DNA of 64,000 bases. It comes from Neurospora tetrasperma FGSC 2508 (taxonomy: Eukaryota > Ascomycota > Sordariomycetes > Sordariales > Sordariaceae). The stretch lies in assembly GCF_000213175.1 (NCBI RefSeq), contig NW_009799103.1, positions 1,047,541 through 1,111,540 of the forward strand, read 5' to 3'. Below the pieces are notes generated by a model. That model ran no database searches, was not told the origin of the DNA, and saw only the letters and a list, made by a program, of their open reading frames with translations. The position numbers and the translations under genes are program-made. Positions 45,301 through 57,100 of the stretch are shown here, in pieces (position 1 is the stretch's first letter; the number at the start of each line of letters is the position of its first letter).

Positions 45301-48300
45301 ATGGTGTACAATGTTTGGTGGCTTGCTTTCAACGCTGATTCAACATCCACTTTGCTGAAAGGAGATAGCATATGCATCAATGACCCAAAAGAGTGTCTAG
45401 TCAGGGCATTCAAATCTACCACAGTTTGTGAATTTCGTGGAGATTCTGCAGACTCTGCGGATCGGCGGAAAGCTATGAGCCGCTGTCGAAATCATGGGGC
45501 ACCAACAACCGAGTCTCAAAAGGGTAATAAAGTCCACGAAGAAATTAGCTTCGGCACCTCGGGATTATCGCGAAGTCCAATTTGTCATTTGTTTCTTTCC
45601 AGGATCGCACAGAGGAGAAAACAGGACTCGGCATTGTGCTGAGAGTGCATAGCCTGAACAAGAACCCCGTCGGCGACAACAATATGGGGGGTTCTATCGG
45701 AGCCACGCCCGGATTTCATGTACTCTAATAGGGTCTACACTAACAGGAATAATCTTGACCCTCAGGCATTGCGTCGAATGCTTGAGCCCTAACGAGTCAG
45801 GTCTTTGCCTCAAGTCCCGTGTTGAAGCTGAAGCTCATTTCGTCCGCTTTTGGCATTATGCCGCTGACTTATACTGCGTATTTTGCCTACCCCTGGCAGC
45901 CGGCAATACTGAAGTCAACGAAGCTACATCGGTATCTGGTTTTATATCCAATCCAAGCAATCATTTTAATTGGCTGAGAAACTCGGAAAAGCCTATCAAT
46001 CGAAAAAAACAAAAAAGCCCAGGACCGTTTTCACGTTACTTTTTGTCTATGTTTTTTTTTTTTGCTATCATGTCATTTTATTTAACTTCCTTGCCTCAAA
46101 GAGAAGTTGATGAGGAGAACATGATGGGGCGGTCGCATAAGGTTCTTTCGGCATTGCTAAATCAGTCCGTTACATCCCAAAAACATCATCGATGCTGGCT
46201 GCAGTGTTTACCTGCCACAATGGCTTGATGTCACCTTACCGAACCCAATATCGTGATGACGCTTGGCAGGCCGGCCTGCCGGGTCACACACTGAACTCCG
46301 CGTTTCAGATCATGATATCTGGCGAATGTGACACTGCGACCTTGCCTTAACCACATCAGATATCATCCCGCCAGTACCAGTACATATGCCAGAAGCTATA
46401 ATGACCATCAATTATCGCAAGTCCCAATTGGGGATGCACCTTGACCGCTTTAATAGTGTAGACAACCGCAAACCTCCGCCCGTGATCGACGGAAGCCACA
46501 CCACCGTATATCAAAGAGGAAGAACGAAACGGGGCTCGTCAAGGCAGTGTTTTGTAATTGGAACGTGCCAGCCCACGCCGGCCGATGCTGCACGGGGTAC
46601 GGGCACGCTGTTCGGATGAAGTTGTTTCAACCTTCAGCTGAACTACAAGTGCAGCGCTGTTCCAGCGGATAGGGATAGAGGGGAAACTTCCTGATGTGTC
46701 ATTTTTTTCATGCTGTCTCTCGATTCAGCTGGTCCCCAGATCTTTATGTTTCGGGGAAACCAGGATTCCAGGGGGGCACGCGGACTCTGGCTGGAGGGAT
46801 TCCTCCGGACGAAAGTCCGTCTTCATTCGTAGTGTACCATATCGCATGTTTGGTCCGTCGGCAGCGCGGTATGTGATCCCCTTAAAGTTTTGGACGCGCG
46901 ACTGTCCAGATGACGAAATCGCACGGTGATCCGCTTGTACCGCTGTCGACGTTTGACTGCTCTACTTGTCGTCTTCTCAGACATTCAGTGAAGCTGCACG
47001 GACGTCAATTATCAAAAAAGGGGCCGGCTGGTGAGAGTCCGGGGTATCCAAACGACAGGCGGCCGCTGGCCGATGGCCCTAAGCGGCAGGGGTTGCAGTA
47101 ACGGGAATCATACCTAGGTCCTCAGATGCATTTACACGTGCACCGCAACCATGGGGATCCTGAGGTGTTTTTCAGGAATCGCAGGCTGTATGGGCCAGTT
47201 CAATTAGTGCTTAATTTGCGCGAATGGCCACATAAACACCACCGCAAAATCACATTCATACCTGTCGCGGATTCACTACATGCTCTCTACCGAACCTCCG
47301 GAGCCCTACCCAATACATATGTGAGCCGGTCTCGTGGGACCTGTGAAGTGTGAACTCCGATTAGCCGGCCGACGATCGGCCGACCAACCTGCCGCATTGC
47401 CGTTTTGGCGAATGCTGCTGAGCCCATCGCCTATATTAGCGCTGCTACTGTTGGTTCAGGTACGTTGGTGTCTTTGATGTTTCTCCTTGTCTTAAACATG
47501 AGATTGCTTGCTATGTACTGTCGGACTAGCTAGGCAGGGTCCAGCGGTGTGGGAAAATGATACATCCAATACACACTGGCTTGGAAGAATAATACACTGG
47601 CTTTGATTGGGCAGGAAAACAGATGGTTCAGCTTGTAACTACAACCTTTTCGCAGGTCGAGTGCCTTTGAGGCAAGCAATGACGAGCTGACACCAGACAG
47701 GAGGGAATGCGATCTAGTGTACTTTACCTAGCGGCATATTTGTCTGCGACAAAACTCATTTTGATATATGTTGAGGATTATAAGACTGGTTTAAGAGAGA
47801 TGCTGAAATCTCATCTTCGAAGGACTCTCAATGTCGTCTGTGTACCAATGGTAGCGACAGGACAGTAACCCGATAAAATGGACTGGGTCGCTTGAGGGTC
47901 CAGCAGCTGCGCCTCGGGAAGCTCCCACTTATGTAATGGACCCCTACCTCTGAGATTTGGAGAAGCCGAGACATCCAAAAGATGGCGTGATGGCGAATGG
48001 GGATCCATGCAGTATGGAGGAGGTGTCTTGCAAATCCTCTCTACATCTACGTGTAGTGTGTACAGGGAGTGTAGTGTACAGTGGTTACCCCAAAGACCAT
48101 CAGTCGCATGCCACGAGACAAAAGATTAATCGTTCGGAACATCCCCCTCAACTAGGTATGTAGTGTACATACACTAGGTACCTACTCTGCACATAAGCGA
48201 AAAAAAGCAGGGGTCCTTGCCTTAAACTACACTACAACATGTGGAAGAGATTCCCGCGTCAGGAAGGTGATGGAGGTCCACACCACAGGACAGGCAGGCC

Positions 48301-49433
48301 TAAAGAGATAAGACATTGTCGATCAGCCATGTGATCGACCATGAGCTAGTGTACCATCGAGCCCATCATATGAACATCAAACGTCGGACGAATTATGCTA
48401 ATTCAACAAAGGTCCGTCCGTATAGTTCGTTTAGAACCAACCCCTGAGGGCCAAAAGACCTTACTTACTACGAGCCAGGAACTCTGGTATTGATTCTATC
48501 GACAGTAGTAGCAAAGAAATCGATGGCTTTTGGGGCGAGGGTTTCAGTCTCTCAACAAATCGAACACCGACAACAGGGATCAACAAATGATATTGGGGTA
48601 TACTAGGTATTCGGAGTGGGGTCCCTCCCCCCTTGGGTTTGGGATGTAATGGCGGGATGTAGTGGACTTCACTTCACTTCCATAGGGGTCATGATGTCCT
48701 GAATTCCCATGCCTACCTATCTACCGTTAATAGCCCGATTACGATCTGATAACCGCAAAGGGAGGAAGGCAAAAAATACGCCGTATACCTGATGCGGAGA
48801 GTTTCTCCGCATGGGATGTGCACCCCTGAAGTGCCTGCTCACGAATGACACATGCGGTCCTTCACCAATGCTAGGACCAAACTACCACACTAGTGTCTCG
48901 AAATGTTGCGAACGGTAGTGGTACAAGGACAGCTTGATCCCCTCGAGAGGCTCTGCTCAGCTGAAACTAGGGAAGCGGTGAGCCCGATCTCATGACGCTT
49001 CAGGACCTGTCCGAGCGGTTCTCGTTCCAGCTTACCGGGGGAGATACTGACGCTGTCATTGACAGGCCGCACTACTTTTTACGAGAAACAGCTTGAACAC
49101 CGATTCACAATACACTACTAGGTAGGCTTGGCTGTTGAGAGTGCAAAAGTGCGAAACGGTGCACTTGCTGACAGGAATAAGGCTTCTATGCCGCATGTAA
49201 CTTGGACTTTTGAATGGCTCTGAAACAAATGAAGAAGACGAACGGGGAGCGCATCTAGTTCCTTAATCCTCTCGTCAGATATCAGCGAGCACAAGGTTTT
49301 TTGGTGTGAATTTTGTAGGAAAATACGCTGATATAGCCACGGAAGCAAGCATGAAGTTATGAAATGTAGCCCATTCCTTCTTTCTCTGCCATTACGAAAA
49401 CCTCTCTGAAGCACAAACTAATAATAGTATGAA
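42306..49433. other. gene-poor stretch, no supported gene
   Basis: 7.1 kb. A frame at 44933-45358 begins in a promoter-like setting (TTATAAG at 44888, then a CA-rich leader and ATG) with MRNLDKSKPALIVRTPSVRT, but coding character fades after about 45 codons; it is a weak gene candidate. GTAGTGTAC-type palindromic motifs recur near 48050-48180. A GC-rich island at 43440-43640 is open on both strands without motifs. Confidence 0.4.
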
Positions 49434-51792
49434 CTACGAAGACGAGGCCTCTCCCCACATCTTGCTATCCCTTCCAAACGCCATAATCCGTGAATGCAAC
49501 TCCCCACTGCGAATCGCCTCATAAATATCCGACGCCATGCTTCCCAGAATCCTGTTCCTTGACCGTAAGTCATTACCCTCCTCCATTTCCTTGGCTCTTG
49601 TTCCTGCCTCGTTGCGGATTGCCTCCTTCAGTCTCGTCAACTCCTCCTTTAAAAGCGGCGGATGGTCAGCCACGCCCCTATTCAGTGGAATCTTCAACTC
49701 CTTCCTGACAAAATCGTAGACGACTGTAGAGCCACCGCTTAGCCACCGTCGAGTGTCCTGCCTTCCTTCGAGCAAGGTGTTTCGGTGATCATTATAACAA
49801 TCTGTCACCACTCGAGCGGTCTTCAAGTTGTAGGCTTGCAAATCGCTGATGCTCAAGGTTGTACGGTCGTACTCCCTCTCACTGTGAAGAAGCTCAAGGG
49901 CGTCCAAGGCTGACTGCTTAGTTGCCACGGACGCTCGCTCTTCTACATCCAGGGAGGCTAGCTTGTCCCATTGGTCAAGGATACACTCTGCAAGCTTGCT
50001 GGCAAGCCTTTGGCTCTTCGTGATGTCATCTTCGCACAAGCCATTGTGCTCTTCCTCTTTGGACTTGGGACTCTTCTGCCTGGCAACATCGGAGAGAACC
50101 AGATCTCGCAAACGCACCGATAGGGCCTCTCGGAACTTTAACTGCAGCACCCTCAGGTCTAGCGCCTGGCAGAGCACGTATATATAAGTCGCCTCCATCA
50201 GATTAACAACTTCGACCGCTTCCAGTGCATACCGAGCCGCAACCAACGCCATCGAATTGACACTTTGATTGTTCATTTCCGCTACCTGTACATGCGGGCT
50301 GATCGGCTTAGCCAGGTATGCCAGCTCGGCCATGTACGCGGCCATGTTGACGTCGAAGCCCTTGCACGTGTAGCTCTGGCTTGGTTCATCCGCCGACAGA
50401 TTAGGCGGCAGTCCCTTGTTCGTCATGTTGTTGAGTAGCTCCAAGCTTTGCGCGTAGAGCAAGCGGCCCAGGTTCTGCAGTGCCAGCAAGGTCTTCTCCA
50501 TGGCCGAGGTAAGCGCCATAGCCTGGAAGTTACCGCCGTGGTGGATGAGTCCGGACGTAGGATCGATCAGCGGGTTGTCTGTGGTCGAGTTGAGTTCTGT
50601 CTGTACCTGCTTCGTAGCAAGGTCCAGGTCCTCGAGCTGTGGTCCGATCCATTGCGGTGCGGTCCTAAGAGCGTAGCGGTCCTGAGCAAGGCCTCGGACC
50701 TTAGCCGGTTCGCCTTCAGATTCGGGATGGGCTTCGCAGGGTGCGGCGATTTTGGACCCGGCGAGAAAGGCTAGGATGTTGGATGCTGCTTCTGCTTCAC
50801 CGGGGTGCGGCCGGACGGAGGAGATGAAAGGATGGTAGTTTGCCGCTGTGCCGGCCAGGGCTTCGGTACCCATAGCCGTTAGAAGCTGAACAAGAACGGC
50901 CAGCTGGTTGGCTTCCTGGATGGCAATGGAGGCGGTGGCGCAGGAGGGTGCGGTGCCGTTGGTGATGCCGAGTCCTTCCTTGACTTGGAAACGCACGGGT
51001 TCCAGGCCAGCAAGGGACAGAGCTTTGTCGGCTGGCAAGATCTCCGTCCTATTGCCCGGCTTCCTGGTTTTGAGGTAAATGTCTGTATTTCCCTCGAGGG
51101 CGCCGGCAATGTACGAGAGAGTCGATAGGTCGCCCGAGGCCGAAATGCTTCCCCGAAGCGGAATGATAGGGACCATGTCTCTGTTCAGAAGCTTCATAAT
51201 GTTTTCCATGATCAGCGGTCGAACACCAGAATGGCCTCTCATCAGGGAGTTACAGCGTATAAGCATGGTGGCTCGGACCACAGGATTCGGGAGAGCATGG
51301 CTGCGAAGAAGCTCGTTGTCGTAAGGCTTTCCTGCCCAGGAGTTGCTCCCATCGCGGCCCTTGTCGGCATGTATAAGAATTCCAACGTTAAGGTGCTGAA
51401 CTAATGCACCTTGTAGGCGCATCAGGGGCTCGCTTCCTGCATCGGTTCGAGTGTCGGCGCTACCGCCAAAGCCAGTGTTTACGCCGTAGATAACGTCGCC
51501 TGCCTGTATGCGCTCTTCGAGTAATGCGATGCTGCGATCTACTTGTCGGGTGTCGTCTGAGAGATGGGCCTTTGCGCCATGCCTGTTGTTCGTAAACTGT
51601 TAGTGACTGGCTTGGAGGGCGCAAGACGGAGAGGACTTTTCGGGATGGATCATACAGCGAGACTGCTACTACATCGGCAATGGTCAAGCTGGAGCCTGAT
51701 ACCTCGATGGGTTGTTTTGACTCCCTCAGGTGTCTGAGACGTGCCCAAGAGGCGTAGACAGCTTGCGCATGAGAATTAGGCGCGCCGGACAT
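49434..51792 (-). CDS. phenylalanine (tyrosine?) ammonia-lyase
   Basis: Removes ammonia from L-phenylalanine to give trans-cinnamate. Two exons: 51792-51656 and 51582-49434; the 73-nt intron starts GTATGA and ends with CACTAAC and CAACAG. Joining gives ADVVAVSL-HGAKAHLSDDTR in frame, as expected for this family, and a 761-residue protein. Visible: catalytic Tyr78 in IYGVNTGFGGSADTR; the Ala-Ser-Gly triad (194-196, in GSISASGDLS) that forms the MIO electrophile; TNGTAPSCA; and the FQAMALTSAMEKT block with the helical C-terminal part. The substrate-selectivity position reads His109-Leu110 (LVQHLNVG) where plant PALs have Phe-Leu, so some tyrosine activity is possible. The short N-terminus is intact. 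Histidine ammonia-lyases are shorter (about 510), which argues against HAL. Confidence 0.95.
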
Positions 51793-52608
51793 GCTGAAGA
51801 TCTTGGTCCACAGATTGCCAGGCCGGGTTTTCAGTCGCGTATCAGTTGCAGGTTGGAAAGTACGCGCCCTTGTTCAGAGGCAACGTACACCGATGATGAC
51901 TTCCTGCTCGCAGAAAGTGAAAAAGAAACCGGGAGTGTGAATCAAAGGTAAAGGGAAAGTTGACCCGCTGGGTGCGGCCTGTTTGTTCTTGCCAGGCAAC
52001 CACCGAAGACCGTCACTGGTAATACAACACAATACGATGCTGGTTTGTCTGTTAGTTTGGTACTTTCATCATGGGTTGAACGGAGGTTTTGGAGCTCTTA
52101 TTGGCCTTTGAAGAGAGAAACTGTCCCCCGTTGAAGGGATATAAGGCAATGGCAAGGGTTTGTGACGCCACGTAAACCTCTAATAGGTGTCCTGTAATAT
52201 CTCTCTCTATCTCCTTCAAAGGCCTTAAGACTAGAAGATAGGTCTTTGAGACTAGGCAAAACACTTGATGAAAAGCCAAAATTAAAGCGTTGGCTTTTCA
52301 TGTACCGGACTAACAAAGAAATCCGGATTGTGAAGCTGGAATGCAGATACCCGCTCGTGGTGGTCGCAACTCAATATGAAACGATCACAGATTGTGTGGG
52401 ACGTCAAGACATGATGAGCAGCGCCTTGGTAACAGCAGTACGGAGCTCAATATATTTGTATGTTGATGCGAGCATGAATTTGCTGTTCAAGTATGCTACA
52501 CTCTCTACCCTTGATCATCTACCGTGCTTCCACCTCCCATCTATCCTCATCTCTCCTAGTTACTGATACATCCAGATGTGGTTGTACTACAGTGTCTGAC
52601 TCACTCCC
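51793..52608. other. intergenic, PAL promoter and 3' flank of reductase
   Basis: The PAL promoter should lie at the left end of this region. The string GGCCTTTGAAGAGAGAAACTG at about 52100 has an inverted partner near 52200-52225 (CTCCTTCAAAGGCC). No gene supported. Confidence 0.5.
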
Positions 52609-53926
52609 TTACATGCAGGCGCCACCATCAACACCGAGAACCTTACCATTGATCCACTCGCCATCCTGGGAAGCTAGGAAGCAGGCAACACGAGCAATGT
52701 CAATGGGGAGACCCACGCGGTGAAGAGGCGACCACCCAGCGGCATACTCGTCTACACCCTCGTTGTCGAGCTTGTCGCCGCCAGGAATGTACTCCCTACA
52801 TACAGCGTGGTACATGTCCGTCTTGATACCGCCAGGAGCGACGGCGTTGACGGTAATCTTCTTGTCTCCAAAGTCTTTTCAGTGTCTTGTGGTTAGCATT
52901 TATCCCCAAGAAGAATCCATGACAGCCACCTACCGATAGCCATGCAGCGGACAAAGGTCTCAATGGCCCCCTTGCTAGCAGAGTAAACAGTGTGCTTGGG
53001 CACGGCCTTGGCCTGGCCGGTGATGGATCCCATGAGGATCAAGCGGCCGCCAACCTCAAGGTTCTTGTAGGCCTCGCGCGCAACAAAGAACTGGCCACGG
53101 GTGTTGATGTTGAAGACGCGGTCGTACTCCTCCGGGGTGACATCCTTGATGTGACCGAACGAGACAACACCCGAATTGGAGCACACAATGTCGAGCTTGC
53201 CGAACCTCTGCTTGGCCTCGCGGAAGAGCCTCTCAATCTGGCTGACATCGCTGACGTTGGCCTTGATGGCGACCGCGTCGGAGCCGCTCTTCTTGATGGC
53301 CTGCACAACCTCGTTGGCCGAGATGTCGCTGTTGGCGTAGTTGACTACCACCTTGGCTCCACGACGTCCAAGCTCGAGCGCCATTTCCCTCCCGATACCA
53401 CGGCCTGGAATCCTCAAGGGATGATTTTGTCAGTCTCTGTGGCCCTATACGGTGATGGTGGTGCATGACAGGCATGTTGTGTGGTGCGACTGCACAGCCC
53501 TGACTGAACCAATGACGACTCGTTGCGCAGCACACCCTGCAGTGGGAGTTGTTTTCGATGTCTGAGGGGTAGAATGTCTTTGTGTTCCGAACTGGAAGGG
53601 ATTGAGATGTGGTGATTAAATGGATTGGGGGAAAAGGGCGTCGCCGGAGCTGAACATGGGGAAATCGGACTTGGGGTTGGGGTAAAGCTGCCGTCCCGTC
53701 CGGGTACGCGAGCTCCCTTCCACCCACCTCTTGTCGCTCACTCTTTGCCCCTTGCAGCATTGCTTGGCACGACTTTACAACACAACGATGACAATAACAA
53801 AAAGGAACACGTACCGGCACCGGTTACAAGCGCTACCTTGCCACCAAGCTGGGCAGACTGGATACCGAGGGGACCGGGGATCTGGTCATACTTGCTGGTA
53901 CCGGACGGGGCTGTTACACCGGGCAT
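52609..53926 (-). CDS. 1,3,8-trihydroxynaphthalene-type reductase (DHN-melanin)
   Basis: NADPH-dependent short-chain dehydrogenase that reduces hydroxynaphthalenes in dihydroxynaphthalene melanin synthesis. Three exons: 53926-53815, 53404-52934 and 52874-52609; introns of 410 nt (GTACGT...CAG) and 59 nt (GTAGGT...GCTAAC...AAG). The joined protein has 282 residues, against 283 remembered for the rice-blast enzyme. It shows TGAGRGIG (cofactor), [11 protein letters not shown], Ser164 in LMGSITG, Tyr178 and Lys182 in VYSASKG, and ends DGGACM; the catalytic numbers match the rice-blast enzyme exactly, which favours the start at 53926. The final Met is the feature I recall for tri- rather than tetrahydroxynaphthalene reductase. 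An in-frame ATG at 54073 would add 49 residues resembling a mitochondrial presequence. No PKS or dehydratase is in the window. Confidence 0.92.
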
Positions 53927-54073
53927 GTTGGCGGCTGGATTTGGAGTGGCTTGGATACTGGAAGTAGTCGTGCTTGAGCTGTTAGAGGCGACTCGTACTT
54001 TCTTCTCTGTGGTGCTGGCTTTGTTAGACGAGAAGTGGGACAGGAGACGGGCGAGAAAAGCAGGGAGGGCCAT

Positions 54074-55410
54074 TGAAGCAGCAAACTGGGTGGGACAGGT
54101 TGCCTACTGACAGTCGGTTGATGTCGTCTTTGGGTGGAATGGGGAGATTGACTGGCAGAAGATTCCTTGAGTACGGTTCCCGGGGCACAGGACATTCTTA
54201 TATGCCTCATCTGTCGGTTATCCCTAGTCAATAATGTAGGACCAAGTACCTGCCGACTTGTATGTGTCCCAGGCCAAGTCTCAGGGCAAAGGGAAGTGGT
54301 GATCAGATTCGATAGGATGACCTTGGCGGTTCCCGGACTGCGTTGGAGGAATGCCGGATGGTGCAGTCACTACGCGCGAAGAAGGAGCGCAAAACACCGC
54401 ATTGGTGCGTCAGGCGAGACCGACCATTTTGTACTTTTTGTCTATTGAAACACAGACGCATCGTGAGATGGTAAAGTCTCGGTTGCCCTTGGTATTGGTC
54501 GAGAGCCAGGGAAGAGTTGCCGAACTTGGGGGAGACATCGATGGGCAAGTATTTCACTTTTCTGGCTGCAGCATGTAGATGCCCAGCGTTTGTTCCATTC
54601 CTTCCACGGCAAGTTCATTGCCCTTGTTGTGTTAGTGTTAGTGCGAAGCGGGTAGTCACAACTACATCACTAACATCCCGCAGCCCTGGAACAGCGTCTA
54701 AAGGATCCTTCATTCCAGGGGCTCTTGCCCTGAATTCCCACGCCGGCGCTTCCTACTACCTACAGGTAAAATACCTCGGCGACTTTCACGAGATCGTCAC
54801 ATCCAACACCAGGGCACACCGCCGTCGACGTGCTTCATGTCAACCAAGTTCGGATGCACTTCCAGAGCACTGGTAACTGCGGTATTTTTGGCAGGAGACC
54901 CTGTAATAGCTGCTCGGTATCAGCTCTTGCATGAGGCAAGCACTCCGACACCTGCAATGGAATACAGGCCCAGAAGCCACTCACTGTACTTGTAGGTACT
55001 TCAGGCACGCCTGCCACAAATACATAGTGCAGGTGCATTGCACAGGCAACCTCACTCAGGTCACCTATGTTTACACTGCCGCACGTCCCTGATTTTCCAT
55101 GATCCATGGCACCTGCACGCTGCACTTAGTTCGCATCATCAGAAGGGAGTCAAACCACGGCTGATTGAGTGACCCTCGTTCGGTACGAGCATCGATTGCA
55201 ATCATGGCATCCACTGAAACCACTTTCACAAGCCCGGAAATGGCGACCTACTACCAATCCGCCACAGCCAGCTCGTCCCCAGTTCCCCGCACCGCCTGGT
55301 AGGTTGCTTGCGGGAACCGAAGCCCACACCGGACATCCGAGCCGGAGTCCAGCACCTGCCCGGCTGTCCGTCACGGCGTCACCCACAAATACCAAGGACA
55401 AGCTGGGTAG
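54074..55410. other. intergenic up to the AT-rich boundary
   Basis: 1.3 kb of normal base composition with no supported gene. At about 55415 composition changes sharply to A/T-rich. Confidence 0.55.
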
Positions 55411-56880
55411 AGGTTGAAAGTATAAGAAAAGTTAAGAGAAATATCAAGAGAAACAACTGGATTGCAAAAAGAAGTAAAAAAAGTAAAAGCAGAACAAAAA
55501 GAACACATACAACACCAGGGATTCGCTGGTCGTCACCGACCCAACTACTAGTCTAGCCCTTACTAAGTTTGTGTATAGGAGTGGGAAGGATAGGAAACAG
55601 GTCTTTTAATTACGTAGTAGGGTCAAAAAATTGAATTACCACCTCCTATATCTATATCGTTCGGACGGAGGCATTACAATAACTGGGGAAGCGGCGCTAA
55701 GAAGATAAATATAATTGGGCAGATTACGAGAAAAGTTAACGAATTAATTAGCTAAGAGAATTATATACTAGGGCTACGGAATAAGGTAATAGTAGTATTA
55801 AAAGTAACAAGGTATAATATTAACTATTATAAAGTAAAGCGAAGGGTAAAGGGTAGATTAAATATATATAATTATACGAAGAAAGGAGAAGAGAGGTATA
55901 CGTAAGTTTAATAATAATAAGTAAGGTACGAAGGCTATACTTAGAGCTAGGACCGGCGTACGTATATATATATATAATATATTAGGTATAATTATAAGTA
56001 ATTTTATAATATTAATTATATATTAATAATATATTAATATAATTTTTAATTGTAATTATAATAAACTCTCTCCTAGTAGCCGAACTTTAATTATTATAGA
56101 TTTTATAATAGTAATAATAGAATTAGTATTAGTATTATATATAATAAATAAATTAGGGTTCTACGAAGGAGAGAAATTTAATTCGTATAGCGAAGAAGAT
56201 TTGCTTGGGTTTATTATATAATATTTATATATTACTTACGCCCCTTAAAGTATTACCCTATACTATTAGTACTAATTATATAGATGAGTAATTAAATATT
56301 TATATTATTAGAATATTTGGGTAGAAAATTAATTCTATAAATTAGTAACGGAAAGTTATAATATTCGTTTAACCTAAGTAATTAATTTAACGCCTTCAAC
56401 CTTCCGGGTTTATAAATATTTAATTTTAAAAAAGAAATAGTATTTAGGTAATTAGCGTATAGTTAGAAGGAAGCTACTAATTATTTCGCGCTTAATAAAG
56501 TAATAATATAAAGCCTATATTCCCTTATAACTTCGAGAAAATAGTATTTTAATTTTTTTTATTTATTTTGACCTAGATAGTAGGAGAGAGGAATTTTTAA
56601 TACTTTTATAAATTCGATTTATTAATTATTAATTATAATATTTTTACTATTATTAAAATATTCCTTCCTTAAAGTTACAATACTTCGATAATTACGCTTA
56701 TAGTTTTAGATATGTATTAAATAATATAGAAATATAGAGGCTAAGGAAGGTTTTAAGGATTAAGAGTAATTTTACCTTATATTTTTATTTAAATTACTAA
56801 TGTTTATATAGTATATTTCTACTACTACCTTTACGTCCTCCTTTCCCTTCCTAGCTTCCCTTCCCCTTCCGGCCGCTCTA
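55411..56880. other. RIP-like AT-rich DNA, content not recognisable
   Basis: TA-rich sequence with stops in all frames and almost no CpA-type residue runs left, consistent with RIP. No identifiable protein relic in this part. Confidence 0.6.
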
Positions 56881-57100
56881 GTTATTAATTTTACTGACGT
56901 ATAAACGTCCGCTTTATAATTCCTATTTACTTTAACTATTAATTCTATTAATATAAAGACGTTTATCCTACGGCCCCTAACTACTTTAATTATTAATTCT
57001 ATTAATAAAGAGACGTCCCCTTTATAATTTTTAGCTGCTCTAATTATTAGTTCTATCGATATAGACATATCCGCTAATATAGATAATACTACTATTAATT
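56881..57100 (+). repeat. four 54-bp repeats in the N-terminal part of the NLR relic
   Basis: Units with the core TTATTAATTCTATTAATA (or TTATTAGTTCTATCGATA) recur with cores at 56887, 56941, 56995 and 57049, exactly 54 bp apart (18 codons). In the frame of the downstream NLR relic each unit reads as a Ser/Thr/Ile-rich segment (for example IINSINKETSPL). Confidence 0.65.

Noticed and set aside
48040-48190. Repeated GTAGTGTAC/GTACACTAC motifs suggesting an array
   Set aside because: Irregular spacing and no unit structure; short palindromes of this kind recur through the window.
56772-57068. Minus-strand 98-codon frame in the AT-rich block
   Set aside because: It is the antisense reading of the 54-bp repeats in the NLR relic.
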